NCBI RefSeq assembly: GCF_903645315.1
Contig: NZ_CAHJXL010000001.1
Span: 1-64,000 of the forward strand
DNA: 64,000 nt
Reading direction: 5' to 3'
DNA from: Victivallis sp. Marseille-Q1083
GTDB lineage: Bacteria > Verrucomicrobiota > Lentisphaeria > Victivallales > Victivallaceae
A program made the position numbers and the translations under genes. Position 1 is the first letter of the stretch. Each line of letters opens with the position of its first letter. Positions 35,448 through 45,244 of this stretch are shown here, piece after piece. Under the pieces are notes generated by a model that was not told the origin of the DNA, did not search any database, and worked only from the letters and a program-made list of their open reading frames with translations.

Positions 35448-37769
35448 TTACGGCTCGTGCATCAGAAGATTTGAAACATAGAGTGGAATTCCCGCCGCAC
35501 TCTCGGCTTCAGAACCGTCGGGCAGCCGTTGGCTGATTCCGGCGATATGGCCGGCATCGCGGGCTTCGGCGCCGCAGGAAAGGTCTTCAAGCACCAACAG
35601 CCGGGGTACGGCTTCGCAGTGGACGATGACCTGCCGGATATTACGGTTGCCGTGGTAGGAAAATCCTTCGGTTATATAAATACTGCCCGACGCCGAGAAG
35701 TTATAAACCGGACTCATGCCACAGAATTCACCGCCGTAACGCGAACCGGAACTCTCGAATTTGCCGTAATTATCGAACCAGCGCACGTTGTTGCCCCAGG
35801 GCCTGTCCTCGAATTTGCCGGTAGAGACCCGGCCGTCGTTCAATTCGGTGCGGGGCAGAATCGGTACCGCCAGTAAATGCCGGGCCAGCAATTCGCCGCC
35901 GAGATTGCCCGCAAAGGCCGAATCGTTCAACCGTGCGTCACTGTAGAGCCAGCTCGCACTGAACTCCTTGTGCGCCAGGTTGCTTTCCAGCGCCCGCATC
36001 GTGATGAAGCGACTGCGGGTCAGCTTGAGCCTGGAATCATCCTTCGCCCCATCCGGTCCCATGCCCCGGACGGCGCAGTCGGTCTGGTCGTAGAAAGTGC
36101 AGTGGTCAAAGAGATATTCGCCGTCGCCCGGCGACTCCACCGCCACCGCGACCGAACCGTTCACAAAGCCCAAATTTTCCCAGACATTGACCCGGTTGCC
36201 CGCCGCCCGGAAAAGCGGCTGCCGGCAATCGGGATCCATCGTGAAAAGATTGGAGCCGCGGCAGGTCAACCGCACTTGATCCGGCACGGAAACGGTACGG
36301 GTCAGCCGAATGGTCCCGGCCGGAAAGATCACGGTGGCCGGCGCCCGGCGAGCCGCCTCGGCGAGAGCGGCTTCGACCGCGGAGCACTGATCCGTTACAG
36401 ACTCCTTCCCTACGCCGAAGGCTTCCGCGTCGATCATCGCCGGGAAAGCTTCATCGAGATCGGAAAATGACAGTTCGACTTCCGGCACCGTGACCGCCGA
36501 AAGAACCCCGGCCGGAATCGGCTCCTGCCGGAAAGCCGCTGCGCCTCCGGCCAATTCGGGCGAAATATTGGCGGAACAATCCGAGACCCCGAAACCGAAA
36601 TTGATCCGGGGACGGTTGAAATGTTTATAATGGCAGAGCTTCTCCCCGAATTCCCGCTCGCTCAGTTCCCGGCCGTAAGCGACGGCCCGTACCGGCTCCC
36701 CGGTAGGATCGACCACCCGCCGCAGGCTTAAAATATTGGGCGTCGTTCCCTCCGCCAGATAGACGATTGCCGCTTCGGGCGAACCCGCGCTTCTGACCGT
36801 GGTATCGGCAATGCGGATGGCGCTCGGGATATACCCCGGAGTCACCGTCGAGCGGACCAGGCACCACCCCGCGTCGCCGGTGTTGGCAAATTCACATTGG
36901 TCCACGAAGAGCAGCGCTTTGTTTTCGCAGGTGACGGAGAGATCGATCCAGTAAGGATGGCCGGCCGGGCGGCCCGAGCCTTCCGCGCTCACCCGGTACA
37001 GGTAAAGGTGGTTCTTGACGTTGAAGACCGGCCCGGTCTGATGTTCCGGGGTTCTGATCGTCGAATCCCGGACCACCGTGAGGTCGCACGAAGTATTCAT
37101 CACCTTACCGCAGTCGTTGAATTCACAGTGTGAAATCTCCAGCAAAGTCGAGTTATAGAATTCCTCCTGCCACGGCAAAAGCACGGGCACGCCTTCCCGC
37201 CACCTGACCCGGTAGGGCGCCGGCTTTCCTGCGGTCTCGGCCGGCACCCGGCAGCAGACCGCATCCTGCAAGGCGCCTTCGAAGCGGCAGCGATCGATGA
37301 AAATGGTCGTCATATCGACATTATCGGTCCAACAATTCAACTGGATTCTGCCGCCGTCCAGCAACAGCCCGGAAAGGCGCAGCCGCATGATTACATTGAA
37401 GAAAAAGATATCCGCCCCGGGGTCACTCTGGATGATCGCCGCCCCCTCTGCGCCGGTCAGGGCAAGTTTGCGCGCCCGGGAGTTTTCGGACGGATAAACC
37501 AGGGTGCGGCTGATCCGGTAGGTTCCTGCCGGGAAATAAACTTCACCGAAGCAGCCGTCCCCGCCCCAGCCATGCCAGGCGCCGTCCATCCGTCCCACCA
37601 TGACGAACGTCTCGTCCCCGGCGGCCGCGTTCAGGGTTTTCTGGATCGCGGCAGTATCATCGGCGACGCCATCGCCCCGGGCTCCGAAGTCCCGCACATC
37701 AAAGCGCGCCGCCCAAACAGCTCCCGCCAGGCAAACGGTCAACAGCGCAGCAATCGTTATCTTAACCAT
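35448..37769 (-). CDS. Secreted pectate-lyase-superfamily beta-helix protein
   Basis: 773 residues from ATG 37769, with GGGGAGG 8 bases upstream; the open frame reaches into the upstream pseudopilin gene but has no better start. Signal VKITIAALLTVCLAGAVWAA. It then opens with FDVRDFGARGDGVADDTAAI, the PF12708 (pectate lyase 3/rhamnogalacturonase-like) signature, and VYFPAGTYRISRTL. A second copy of this opening is visible about residue 465 (FGVGKESVTDQCSAVEAALA, VIFPAGTIRLTRTVSVPDQV), so the protein contains two beta-helix units in tandem. The substrate is probably an acidic or branched plant or mucosal glycan, by inference. It is the last gene of the LacI cassette, 20 bp after the pseudopilin. 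Confidence 0.82.
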   Translation of the reverse strand: MVKITIAALLTVCLAGAVWAARFDVRDFGARGDGVADDTAAIQKTLNAAAGDETFVMVGRMDGAWHGWGGDGCFGEVYFPAGTYRISRTLVYPSENSRARKLALTGAEGAAIIQSDPGADIFFFNVIMRLRLSGLLLDGGRIQLNCWTDNVDMTTIFIDRCRFEGALQDAVCCRVPAETAGKPAPYRVRWREGVPVLLPWQEEFYNSTLLEISHCEFNDCGKVMNTSCDLTVVRDSTIRTPEHQTGPVFNVKNHLYLYRVSAEGSGRPAGHPYWIDLSVTCENKALLFVDQCEFANTGDAGWCLVRSTVTPGYIPSAIRIADTTVRSAGSPEAAIVYLAEGTTPNILSLRRVVDPTGEPVRAVAYGRELSEREFGEKLCHYKHFNRPRINFGFGVSDCSANISPELAGGAAAFRQEPIPAGVLSAVTVPEVELSFSDLDEAFPAMIDAEAFGVGKESVTDQCSAVEAALAEAARRAPATVIFPAGTIRLTRTVSVPDQVRLTCRGSNLFTMDPDCRQPLFRAAGNRVNVWENLGFVNGSVAVAVESPGDGEYLFDHCTFYDQTDCAVRGMGPDGAKDDSRLKLTRSRFITMRALESNLAHKEFSASWLYSDARLNDSAFAGNLGGELLARHLLAVPILPRTELNDGRVSTGKFEDRPWGNNVRWFDNYGKFESSGSRYGGEFCGMSPVYNFSASGSIYITEGFSYHGNRNIRQVIVHCEAVPRLLVLEDLSCGAEARDAGHIAGISQRLPDGSEAESAAGIPLYVSNLLMHEP

Positions 37770-37788
37770 GAATCGACCTCCCCGCCAT

Positions 37789-38529
37789 TCATTCATGTTC
37801 CGGATTCTGGTAATAATGGATATTATCGGAAACCAATTCATTTTTGGCGTTTTTCATTGCCTCGACGAGCCCGTCCATCCACAGATTGTTGCTGGCGTTA
37901 TTGTGCGGCGTTTCGATATAACTCCACGGCGAGTTGAACCAGCAGAAGAAGCTGACGCCGTCTCCCCCGTCGCCTTTCACCTCGGAGAGCACCAATTTGC
38001 GGGCGGGAGCTTTGGCATTGGAAGCCTTCGCGGTAAACAGATAGCGAACCGGACTGTATCCTTCTCCGCCTCCCAGGTAGGCCCGATTGTATCCGTAGCT
38101 CAATCGGCCAAATGTCCACGGATTGTCCAGATCGGCGGCGACGGAAACGTCACAGCCTTCCACTTTGGTCACATTCCCCCAGCCGGTCGGGCAGGTGAAC
38201 AGCAAATTGGCGGTGACATAAGCGCCATCCCATAAGATCCAGCTCCAGTTGTAGCCGTAGGGATTGTCGCCGTCAAACCATTTCTGCCACGGCACACACT
38301 GGTCGTTGTGATCATTCTGGTACATGATGTGGGCAAAGCCCAGTTGCTTCAGGTTCGAGATGCATTTGATCGACTGGGCCGCGGCGCGCGCCCTGGACAG
38401 CGCCGGCAGCAGCATGCTGGCAAGTATTGAAATAATAGCAATAACTACCAGCAATTCAATCAAAGTGAAAATTCCTTCCGGCTTTGCGCTCCCCGCTTTG
38501 CTTCCCAACGGCATTCTCCGGACATTCAT
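37789..38529 (-). CDS. Pseudopilin-like protein of the pectate-lyase-like cassette
   Basis: 246 residues from ATG 38529 (GGAGG 9 bases upstream). It has a longer basic leader than its relatives, then [20 protein letters not shown]; the residue before Phe is Ile, and a Gly is one position further out. [20 protein letters not shown] follows. The C-terminal motif is altered: [12 protein letters not shown] in place of DGHAE. It lies 16 bp after the LacI-type gene and 20 bp before the enzyme gene, so all three form one transcript. Confidence 0.85.
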   Translation of the reverse strand: MNVRRMPLGSKAGSAKPEGIFTLIELLVVIAIISILASMLLPALSRARAAAQSIKCISNLKQLGFAHIMYQNDHNDQCVPWQKWFDGDNPYGYNWSWILWDGAYVTANLLFTCPTGWGNVTKVEGCDVSVAADLDNPWTFGRLSYGYNRAYLGGGEGYSPVRYLFTAKASNAKAPARKLVLSEVKGDGGDGVSFFCWFNSPWSYIETPHNNASNNLWMDGLVEAMKNAKNELVSDNIHYYQNPEHE

Positions 38530-38545
38530 GCTTCAAATCCTCCTG

Positions 38546-39604
38546 TTAATTGGCGGCCAGTTCGACCTGAGGCCGGACCGGACCGATTGAATTGCGCAAC
38601 ACCACTTCGCTCGACAGAACAATTCGATCGCCAGGCGAACGGGTTGACGGTTTTTTCAGCTTCCTCTGCAGCATCCGGCAGCCCAGAACGGCAGCTTCGC
38701 GATATTTGATGTCGATCGAGGTCAGCGGAACCTGACAATAGTCCGCCTGGGCCAGATTGTTCGAGCCTAAAATCGAAATATCCTCCGGCACCCGCAAGCC
38801 GGCGGCAAAAACTGCGTGCATGAAACCGATGCCGAAGAGATCGTTGGGACATTCCACCGCGGTGATCCGGGAACGCCTGTCGATCAATTCCCGGGCACAG
38901 CGGAAGCCATCCTGCAGGTCGTTGCCGTCCGGAGAATAAAGGAAACGGTACTCCGGGTCCCAGTCGTCGACGCCAGCGGCGCGCAAGGTTTCCACGATTG
39001 CCGCATGGCTGTCCTTTTCCGACGGCGTCATCGGCGTATGCACCACGTGGGCGATGCAACGATGTCCCTGCTCCAGCAGCAATCGGGTTGCCGACCGAAC
39101 CGCCCGGCCGCCGTCGATGCACACTTCCATCACCCCCGAATCGTCCGGCAGATCGTGCGGCGGACCGATTACCACCATCGGCTTCCCCGAATCTACGAAT
39201 TTCCGGACCAGATCGCGCAACGGCGCATAAGCGTACATCATCACCAACGCCGCATCGAAAATTCCCTGGGTCAGCAGGCCGAAAATCCGGCGCTGATCCT
39301 CCAGCTCCGGCGTCAAATTCTGCCACACCACGTGATAACCGCTGGCCAGGCATTGCTGCTGGATAGTCAGAACCAGTTCACTGGACGGCTGCGCGTTCAA
39401 CGGCATCACCGCCGCAATGATCTTGGTGTCGGCACTTTTCAAGCCGCGGGCAAAAAAATTAGGCTGGTACCCCATCGCCTCCGCCAGCGCCCGCACCCGC
39501 AGCCGGGTAGCCTCGCTGACCCGGGTCGAGCCGCGCAACGCCATACTGACCGCCGAATGACTCAGATTCGCCCGCTGGGCAATGTCATAAATCGTAACCG
39601 CCAT
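38546..39604 (-). CDS. LacI-family regulator of the pectate-lyase-like cassette
   Basis: 352 residues from ATG 39604 (GGGAAG upstream; ATG 39616 is possible). The HTH opens VTIYDIAQRANLSHSAVSMA with LRGSTRVSEATRLRVRALAE and MGYQPNFFARGLKS. The ligand domain includes GIFDAALVMMYAYAPLRDLV, PMVVIGPPHDLPDDSGVMEV, CIAHVVHTPMTPSEKDSHAA, ITAVECPNDLFGIGFMHAVF and the C-terminal VPLTSIDIKYREAAVLGCRM. Full length. Unlike the locus at 7 kb, the regulator here is first in the operon instead of divergent. No clear palindromic operator was recognised upstream. Confidence 0.9.
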   Translation of the reverse strand: MAVTIYDIAQRANLSHSAVSMALRGSTRVSEATRLRVRALAEAMGYQPNFFARGLKSADTKIIAAVMPLNAQPSSELVLTIQQQCLASGYHVVWQNLTPELEDQRRIFGLLTQGIFDAALVMMYAYAPLRDLVRKFVDSGKPMVVIGPPHDLPDDSGVMEVCIDGGRAVRSATRLLLEQGHRCIAHVVHTPMTPSEKDSHAAIVETLRAAGVDDWDPEYRFLYSPDGNDLQDGFRCARELIDRRSRITAVECPNDLFGIGFMHAVFAAGLRVPEDISILGSNNLAQADYCQVPLTSIDIKYREAAVLGCRMLQRKLKKPSTRSPGDRIVLSSEVVLRNSIGPVRPQVELAAN

Positions 39605-39730
39605 CGTTCTTCCCATAAGTTTATCGAGAAAGCATGTGAAAAATCGAAGCGGATTATTTCCAGATGAAACGTCTTCCCCCTGTTTTGCAAGCAAACGGCG
39701 GCCTGTGCCGCGATGTCGAAGACGAAAAAA

Positions 39731-39765
39731 GCCGCGGCCGGCTCGTCAAGTGAGCCGGCCGCGGC
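39731..39765 (-). terminator. Terminator of giant cassette B
   Basis: Perfect 14-bp stem GCCGCGGCCGGCTC with a 7-base loop and its complement at 39752-39765. On the minus strand six T follow (39730-39725). It lies just behind the stop of the giant enzyme gene at 39800. Confidence 0.92.
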
Positions 39766-39799
39766 ATGAACGCCCGCCAACTGCGAGCGGCGATTTCCA

Positions 39800-42700
39800 T
39801 CAGAAATCGATGACCTCCTCCATCGTCGTGCCGTCCAGCAGGTTGATCACCCGGAACGTCCATTCGCCCGGCGACGGCGTCAAGCCGGGATCGACGACAA
39901 TTTCACCCCGTTCCCGGATGCCGTGATTGCCGGTGGAAGGCCAATAGGGCGTACCATTCGGCTCAAACACTTCCAGGCGGTAGATCCCGGCCGGTCCCGG
40001 ACTGGTAATGACGGCCTTGACGCAGCGGCCATCCCGTTCCAGCTCCAGCGAAAACGGCTGCGTCGGCTCCGGCAGCAGCGCCAGCACTTTGACGCCGAGC
40101 GGTTCCAGCGTCAAATCCAGCCGGTCGGCAACCGCCAGTTCCTGGTGCGCCAGCAAGTCATAAATATAATACTGGCGGTCGAATTGCAGCACGGCATCGT
40201 TGCGTTCCCGTTTGTCGCCCTCCATGCGGGTCAGACCGAGGTATTCATTGCCGTCGAGCCGGTAGCGCATCGCTTCCGTCGCCGGCGGCAACCGCAGCGA
40301 CCAGTCATCCGGCACGCCGGCAAGTTCGAAAGCCTGCCGGAAAAATTCGACGGCAGGATCGGCTTTCCGGCCGTCGGCCCGGATCGCTCCGTAATTGCCC
40401 GCCAGCACATTCAACAGCAGATGGCCATTCCGGCCGATCAAAATACGCTTTTCCGCCGCATCGGCCGGCACTCCGCCCTTCAGGACGATGGCCGGATCGG
40501 CCAGTTCCAGCACCGATTGACTGCCGTCAATCTTCAAGTTTTCCCCGGCGGCAGCCGGCCGGAAGGCGGCTTCGACGCCGAAAAGTTCCGCCAGCGGATT
40601 GTCTTCCCGCCTGGTCCCGTCGTCGTCGCAGACGCCCGGCAGGGAATCGGCAATCAACCGGCCGCCGCGCTCGACAAACGTCAGGATATTCTGCAAATCG
40701 GCATCGCTCAGTCCCTGGGCCAGCGGCAGGATCAGGAACGGCGTTTCCGCCGGGTCCAGCTTGTCCAGGTCAAGCGGATCGACGACGCGGGGGCCCTGGA
40801 AACCGATATTGCCGATCAGCGCGGTCCAACTGCCGAAATTCCGCGGATAAAGGCGGAAACGCGATTCCGTCTCCTTCGTATCCCCCGCGCCGCTGATCAC
40901 CAGCGACGGGATCGAAAAGAGGATGGCGAACGGCGACGACCGCCGGTTGGCCGGTTCGGTGATCACGTCCAGACCGGAGGACTTGATCTCGGCGATCATC
41001 GCCGCCGTTTCCTTGCCGTAATCGGTCAATTTCATATCGCCGTGGCGCATCAGGAAACCGGAGGCGAAATTGCCGTTGCCGGACAATCCGGACAGAATTT
41101 CCCGGTAGGTCATCTCCCGGACATAAGGAATCGGACGGTTGTAACCGGTCCAGACGCCCAACTGCGTTCCCGGCCTTTCAAAGCTGCGCAGCAGATCGTC
41201 AGTGCCGGAATTGTCCTGGTCGTAAGCGATGACCCGGGACAGGTACTTCATGCTGTCGTGCCAGTTGTAGCCGACATACATATTGGTTATCGTCATGCCG
41301 GAGATCGCCAGATTGCCGGCCGGATCGACCGCCTTCATCGCCTCATACTGATTTTTGACCGCGCCGGAAAAAGCGCCGAACATAAAAATCCGGTGAGCGA
41401 TCCACGGCAGAAAGTTGTCCTGCGCCGTCGCTTCGGCATGGGTGAACGGCCGTACCGCTTCCCAATCGGCCAATCGGGTATTCCAGGCCGCGTTGAGCAC
41501 TTCAACCGTACCATAGCGTTTCTGCAGCATTTCCCGGAAGGCGGCCAGACACCACGGCGATTGGCACAGATCGTGCGACCAGTCGCCGATTCCAAGCGAA
41601 TTTTCATCGGCGATGAAATAGGAATTCGGTCGATAGTCGGCCAGCAATTTCACGCCTTCGCCGACGTTATGGTACATTTCAGTCAGATACTCCGGATTGC
41701 GGAGGCACGGATTGCGTTCGACCCATTTCAACTCTTCGAGATTGTGCAGCGTCAGCCAGTGAATCCCGAGCGGAATATAATTCAAACGGCTCCGCAGCGC
41801 CGATTCGGCGCTTTTTTTCTGCTGTTCCGGATTGGTCAGCAACACATTGTCGCCGATCACCTCATCGAAACCGGCATCGGCCAGAATCCGGTAGTATTCA
41901 TCACTGTAATAATTGGCATTGCACCCCCAGATGGTAAAGGTCAGCCGCGGCCGCTCCGGCAGCGGCAAGGTGACGCTGGCGGCGGCCCGGTCGAGCATGA
42001 CGCCGTCGCGCCGCAATTCCGCCGTCACTTCACTGAGCACGGTCGCCGGCGCCGTTTCAAACTCGATGGCGACCTTCTCCTCCGGCCCGGCAGGGATGAT
42101 CTTCTGCGTACCCAGCGTCCGGCCGTAACGGTCTTTCGCCACCAGGCTGACTTCCGTATTGTTCCAATCGCCGCGCAGCCGCAACCGGCCGGTGACGGTT
42201 TCTCCCGGCTGCCAGGCCAGTTTATCCAGCGCGAACTCCTCCATGGCGCAAACGGCCGGACGGTTTTCCACCGCGGAGAACCAGTCGGCGGTATGGCCGT
42301 TCCGTTTCAGGAAAACATCGTAAAAGTAATCGCCGTCCAACTGCATTTTTTCCGGCAGCAATGCCAACTGGAATTGCGATTCCGGCGCCTGAAGCGTCAC
42401 TTCCTGCTGCTGTTCGGCCACTTTCCGGCCGAATTTATCGCGCGTTTCCCAGACCAGTTCGGCCGGAGCGGCCTCATCTGCCGCCACCGTTACGGTCAAA
42501 GTGTCTTTTTCCGGCGCCACCGCCACCAGCCGGTCCTCCGGACGGTCGCCGGCAGCCAGCCGCAACGCCCGCAGCAGTTGAGAAAAATGATAGTCATAGT
42601 AATTGAAGGTGCATTCCGTCCCGAACTTCGGAGCCGGGATCAGACCGAAACTCTGAATCTGCCATTCACGCGAATTCTGATTCAGACAATATTCTACCGA

Positions 42701-44434
42701 AATGACCTTGCCCTTGCCGCTGGAGTAAACTTTCAACGGCATCGCCTCCGGCGACGGATCGCGACGGATCGCTTTCAAATGGTCGAACGGCACCGCCCGA
42801 TTCAGTTCCAGCGTCGCCGCTTCATCGTATTCCAGCGGCAAACCAAGCTGGTCGACGCCATCGAGCGAATCGACATACACCAGTCCGGTTCCATCCGCCA
42901 CCTGCTGCAGGATCTGTTCCCTGGTGTCCTCCGGAAACGCATGCCAGCGGCACGACGCCCCGATCAGGATGACATCGTGCTCCTTCTGGAGAACCCGGCG
43001 CAAATATGACAGGGACTCCGGCGCGACCCAGCCGCGGTTGTCGTGCTGATTGAAAACGAACCAGTCCGGATAACCGACCTCCACCAAATCCATTTCCAAA
43101 TTGCCGCGCACTTCCAGTTCGCCGATATCGTGATGGCTCCAGGCGGTGGTGACGATCAAAATCTTCAACGGCCGTTCGGTATCGGCCGCCCAGCGGACGA
43201 TTTCCGGCGAGAATTCCTTGAAAAATCCGGCATGCTCCACGATATTGACAAAAAGTGAATTCTTGGCCGTCTTCGGCTGCTGCCGGACGGCGGGATCGAA
43301 ATTCTTCGTCAATTCGGCCACCACGACTCCGGACGGATCGTTCAGCGTCACCGCCACCTGGTCCTCCTCGGTCAGCGGCATGGCAAATTCGGCCGGCTCG
43401 AGCGCTTTCAACGCGATATTCCGCTCCGCACCGCCGCAACGCAGCGTCAGCGCCGGATAATCGCGGTCACTCAGCAGCCGTATCGTCACCGTCTCCCCGT
43501 CGCGCCGGAACATCGCCGCGATGCGGTTGTCCGCCGCGTCGACCGTTTCCAGACCGGCCAGCGGCATCACCGTATAACCGGTCCGGTAGATGAAATCGAA
43601 CAGCGGATCCTTCATTTCCGGCCGGGTATTCATCATCGCTTTGCCGACCGACAGCGGCCGGATCTTCAATTCGGGCGTCAGGAACTCCAGCGTGCTCTGG
43701 CCGGGGCCATCGTTCGGCAGAAAGTTGTAAAAACTCAACAAATCGGCGTAATCCGGCTCCAGCAATATACCGATCCCGGCGTCATTGATGCCGGCAGCCC
43801 AGCCGGCGGCGGTTTCGTTGGTCAAGATATCGCCGGTCTGTTCCGGCCAACGGACCGGCTCCAGCGCCGGACGGCCGGTGAAGAAATCCGCCCAGCCGGC
43901 CCGCAAGCCGCGGGGATAATAGTAACGCATCTGCTCCGTACCGGCCGGGAACGGCACGGTAACAAACCAGAGTTTGCCGAAGAAATTCGTGTCGGTCGGA
44001 TTGTCGACCGCATAATCCACCCGCACCGAGGCGGCATCGTGGGGCAGACGGTAAGTCTTGACCAAATGCAGCGGCGAATCATCATTTTCCAGCGTGATGG
44101 AGCTGTACACACCATCGTCCGCCGTCGCCGTCACCCGCCAGGGAGCGGCTTCGGTCTGCCGGACGTTGCCGTGCCCCACCATCACCAGCCGTTCCTGGCC
44201 GATGCCGCTGCCGGCCGGAGTCCGTTCCGGCGTATCCGCCGAAAGCAATTCCGGATGCCCCGGCTGCTTCATCGATTCGATCCTGCCGCCGCAGGCCGGA
44301 TCGACAATCACTTCCAAATATTCGTTGGCCAGACGATAACGCGGACCTTCCGCCGTTTCGATCTTCGCAACCTCCGCCCGGCCGGTCAGGCAAAGGCCCG
44401 ACAGGCCGAGCAGCAAGATAGTAATTTTCTTCAT
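39800..44434 (-). CDS. Giant secreted GH42-like multidomain enzyme, paralogue B
   Basis: 1,544 residues from ATG 44434 (AGAGGGGTT directly upstream); the frame is open over the preceding pseudopilin, but that part is not coding. Signal KKITILLLGLSGLCLTGRAE. Same domain order as the other three: mutarotase-like sandwich (LANEYLEVIVDPACGGRIES), GATase-like domain at about 430 (TTAWSHHDIGELEVRGNLEM), Ig-like domain (GDYFYDVFLKRNGHTADWFS), GH42-like barrel at about 835-1,200 with YFIADENSLGIGDWSHDLC and SPWCLAAFREMLQKRYGTVE, second GATase-like domain (FLILPLAQGLSDADLQNILT) and C-terminal sandwich. It is the most divergent of the four, for example RNGHTADWFS against VDGHTADWYT. Glycosidase function is inferred. 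Confidence 0.8.
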   Translation of the reverse strand: MKKITILLLGLSGLCLTGRAEVAKIETAEGPRYRLANEYLEVIVDPACGGRIESMKQPGHPELLSADTPERTPAGSGIGQERLVMVGHGNVRQTEAAPWRVTATADDGVYSSITLENDDSPLHLVKTYRLPHDAASVRVDYAVDNPTDTNFFGKLWFVTVPFPAGTEQMRYYYPRGLRAGWADFFTGRPALEPVRWPEQTGDILTNETAAGWAAGINDAGIGILLEPDYADLLSFYNFLPNDGPGQSTLEFLTPELKIRPLSVGKAMMNTRPEMKDPLFDFIYRTGYTVMPLAGLETVDAADNRIAAMFRRDGETVTIRLLSDRDYPALTLRCGGAERNIALKALEPAEFAMPLTEEDQVAVTLNDPSGVVVAELTKNFDPAVRQQPKTAKNSLFVNIVEHAGFFKEFSPEIVRWAADTERPLKILIVTTAWSHHDIGELEVRGNLEMDLVEVGYPDWFVFNQHDNRGWVAPESLSYLRRVLQKEHDVILIGASCRWHAFPEDTREQILQQVADGTGLVYVDSLDGVDQLGLPLEYDEAATLELNRAVPFDHLKAIRRDPSPEAMPLKVYSSGKGKVISVEYCLNQNSREWQIQSFGLIPAPKFGTECTFNYYDYHFSQLLRALRLAAGDRPEDRLVAVAPEKDTLTVTVAADEAAPAELVWETRDKFGRKVAEQQQEVTLQAPESQFQLALLPEKMQLDGDYFYDVFLKRNGHTADWFSAVENRPAVCAMEEFALDKLAWQPGETVTGRLRLRGDWNNTEVSLVAKDRYGRTLGTQKIIPAGPEEKVAIEFETAPATVLSEVTAELRRDGVMLDRAAASVTLPLPERPRLTFTIWGCNANYYSDEYYRILADAGFDEVIGDNVLLTNPEQQKKSAESALRSRLNYIPLGIHWLTLHNLEELKWVERNPCLRNPEYLTEMYHNVGEGVKLLADYRPNSYFIADENSLGIGDWSHDLCQSPWCLAAFREMLQKRYGTVEVLNAAWNTRLADWEAVRPFTHAEATAQDNFLPWIAHRIFMFGAFSGAVKNQYEAMKAVDPAGNLAISGMTITNMYVGYNWHDSMKYLSRVIAYDQDNSGTDDLLRSFERPGTQLGVWTGYNRPIPYVREMTYREILSGLSGNGNFASGFLMRHGDMKLTDYGKETAAMIAEIKSSGLDVITEPANRRSSPFAILFSIPSLVISGAGDTKETESRFRLYPRNFGSWTALIGNIGFQGPRVVDPLDLDKLDPAETPFLILPLAQGLSDADLQNILTFVERGGRLIADSLPGVCDDDGTRREDNPLAELFGVEAAFRPAAAGENLKIDGSQSVLELADPAIVLKGGVPADAAEKRILIGRNGHLLLNVLAGNYGAIRADGRKADPAVEFFRQAFELAGVPDDWSLRLPPATEAMRYRLDGNEYLGLTRMEGDKRERNDAVLQFDRQYYIYDLLAHQELAVADRLDLTLEPLGVKVLALLPEPTQPFSLELERDGRCVKAVITSPGPAGIYRLEVFEPNGTPYWPSTGNHGIRERGEIVVDPGLTPSPGEWTFRVINLLDGTTMEEVIDF

Positions 44435-44458
44435 AACCCCTCTTGAGATTCCTTTCAA

Positions 44459-44492
44459 AACGAGCCGGGCAGCTTGCACTGTCCGGCTCGTT
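44459..44492 (-). other. 14-bp intercistronic stem-loop, cassette B
   Basis: AACGAGCCGGGCAG pairs with CTGTCCGGCTCGTT (44479-44492) with one G-U pair and a 6-base loop. It lies between the pseudopilin stop and the giant enzyme start. A stretch TTTT lies 3' on the minus strand only after the stem (44458-44455), so partial termination is possible. Confidence 0.65.
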
Positions 44493-44526
44493 CCGGTTGT
44501 CTTGTCATGCCGTAATCCGGTCACTT

Positions 44527-45216
44527 TCAGCGAATGTCGTAGCTGCCCCACCACAACGGCGAATATACATACATTGCCGCGGTTTCCGGCGATTTCGCCA
44601 GCCACTCGTTGTACGATAGGCTGCGGGCCGAGGCGTCCAAAAACACCGCGCAACGATTCTTGCCGTGTTCCAGCGTCTGCCAGCGATCGTTGTCGCCGCC
44701 GTACGGAGAATCGGCAATATACTGATTGTAGCAGAGAAAATGAGCGGTATTGCTCGGCTGCTCGATATAGGAAGCGGTCAACTTCTGCGGCTCCGGCTCT
44801 TTCCAGCCTTTCGTCTGGTGAATATGATAGTTCAACCCGTAACCGACCCAGTACTTGATGCCGCCGATATCGGTGCCGCCGGTGATGGTGCTGGCCGGGC
44901 AAACGAAAACATTGTCGCGATTGTTCTTCAGGTCTTCCATCCCGCCGGTATATTCCGCCAGCATCATCTGAGCAATCTGGTCAGCCGGCGCCACCCAGTT
45001 GATCGTAAAACTGTTCCACGGCCGGTTGACGAAATAATCGTCGTAATCGCCGGCATAGAGCTGATTCGCCAAACCGATCTGCTTGAGATTGCCGACACAT
45101 TTGATTTCCAGCGCCTTGGCTTTCGCTTTGGCCAGCGCCGGCAGCAGCATGCTGGCAAGAATCGAGATTATTGCGATTACGACCAAGAGTTCAATCAACG
45201 TAAAATTCTTCTTCAT
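44527..45216 (-). CDS. Pseudopilin-like protein of giant cassette B
   Basis: 229 residues from ATG 45216, with AAGGAGG about 7 bases upstream. [20 protein letters not shown] at the N-terminus, Asn at the prepilin -1 position. [20 protein letters not shown] follows. The C-terminal motif of the family is replaced by [16 protein letters not shown]. It differs most from the other giant-associated pseudopilins in its soluble domain, in step with the divergence of giant paralogue B. It follows its regulator by 28 bp. Confidence 0.86.
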   Translation of the reverse strand: MKKNFTLIELLVVIAIISILASMLLPALAKAKAKALEIKCVGNLKQIGLANQLYAGDYDDYFVNRPWNSFTINWVAPADQIAQMMLAEYTGGMEDLKNNRDNVFVCPASTITGGTDIGGIKYWVGYGLNYHIHQTKGWKEPEPQKLTASYIEQPSNTAHFLCYNQYIADSPYGGDNDRWQTLEHGKNRCAVFLDASARSLSYNEWLAKSPETAAMYVYSPLWWGSYDIR

Positions 45217-45244
45217 TTTGTTCCTCCTTGGATAGTTTGTTTTT

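Noticed and set aside
39616-39730. Promoter of the LacI/pectate-lyase-like cassette
   Set aside because: A promoter must lie here, but no -35/-10 pair with 16-18 bp spacing or palindromic operator stood out enough to annotate.
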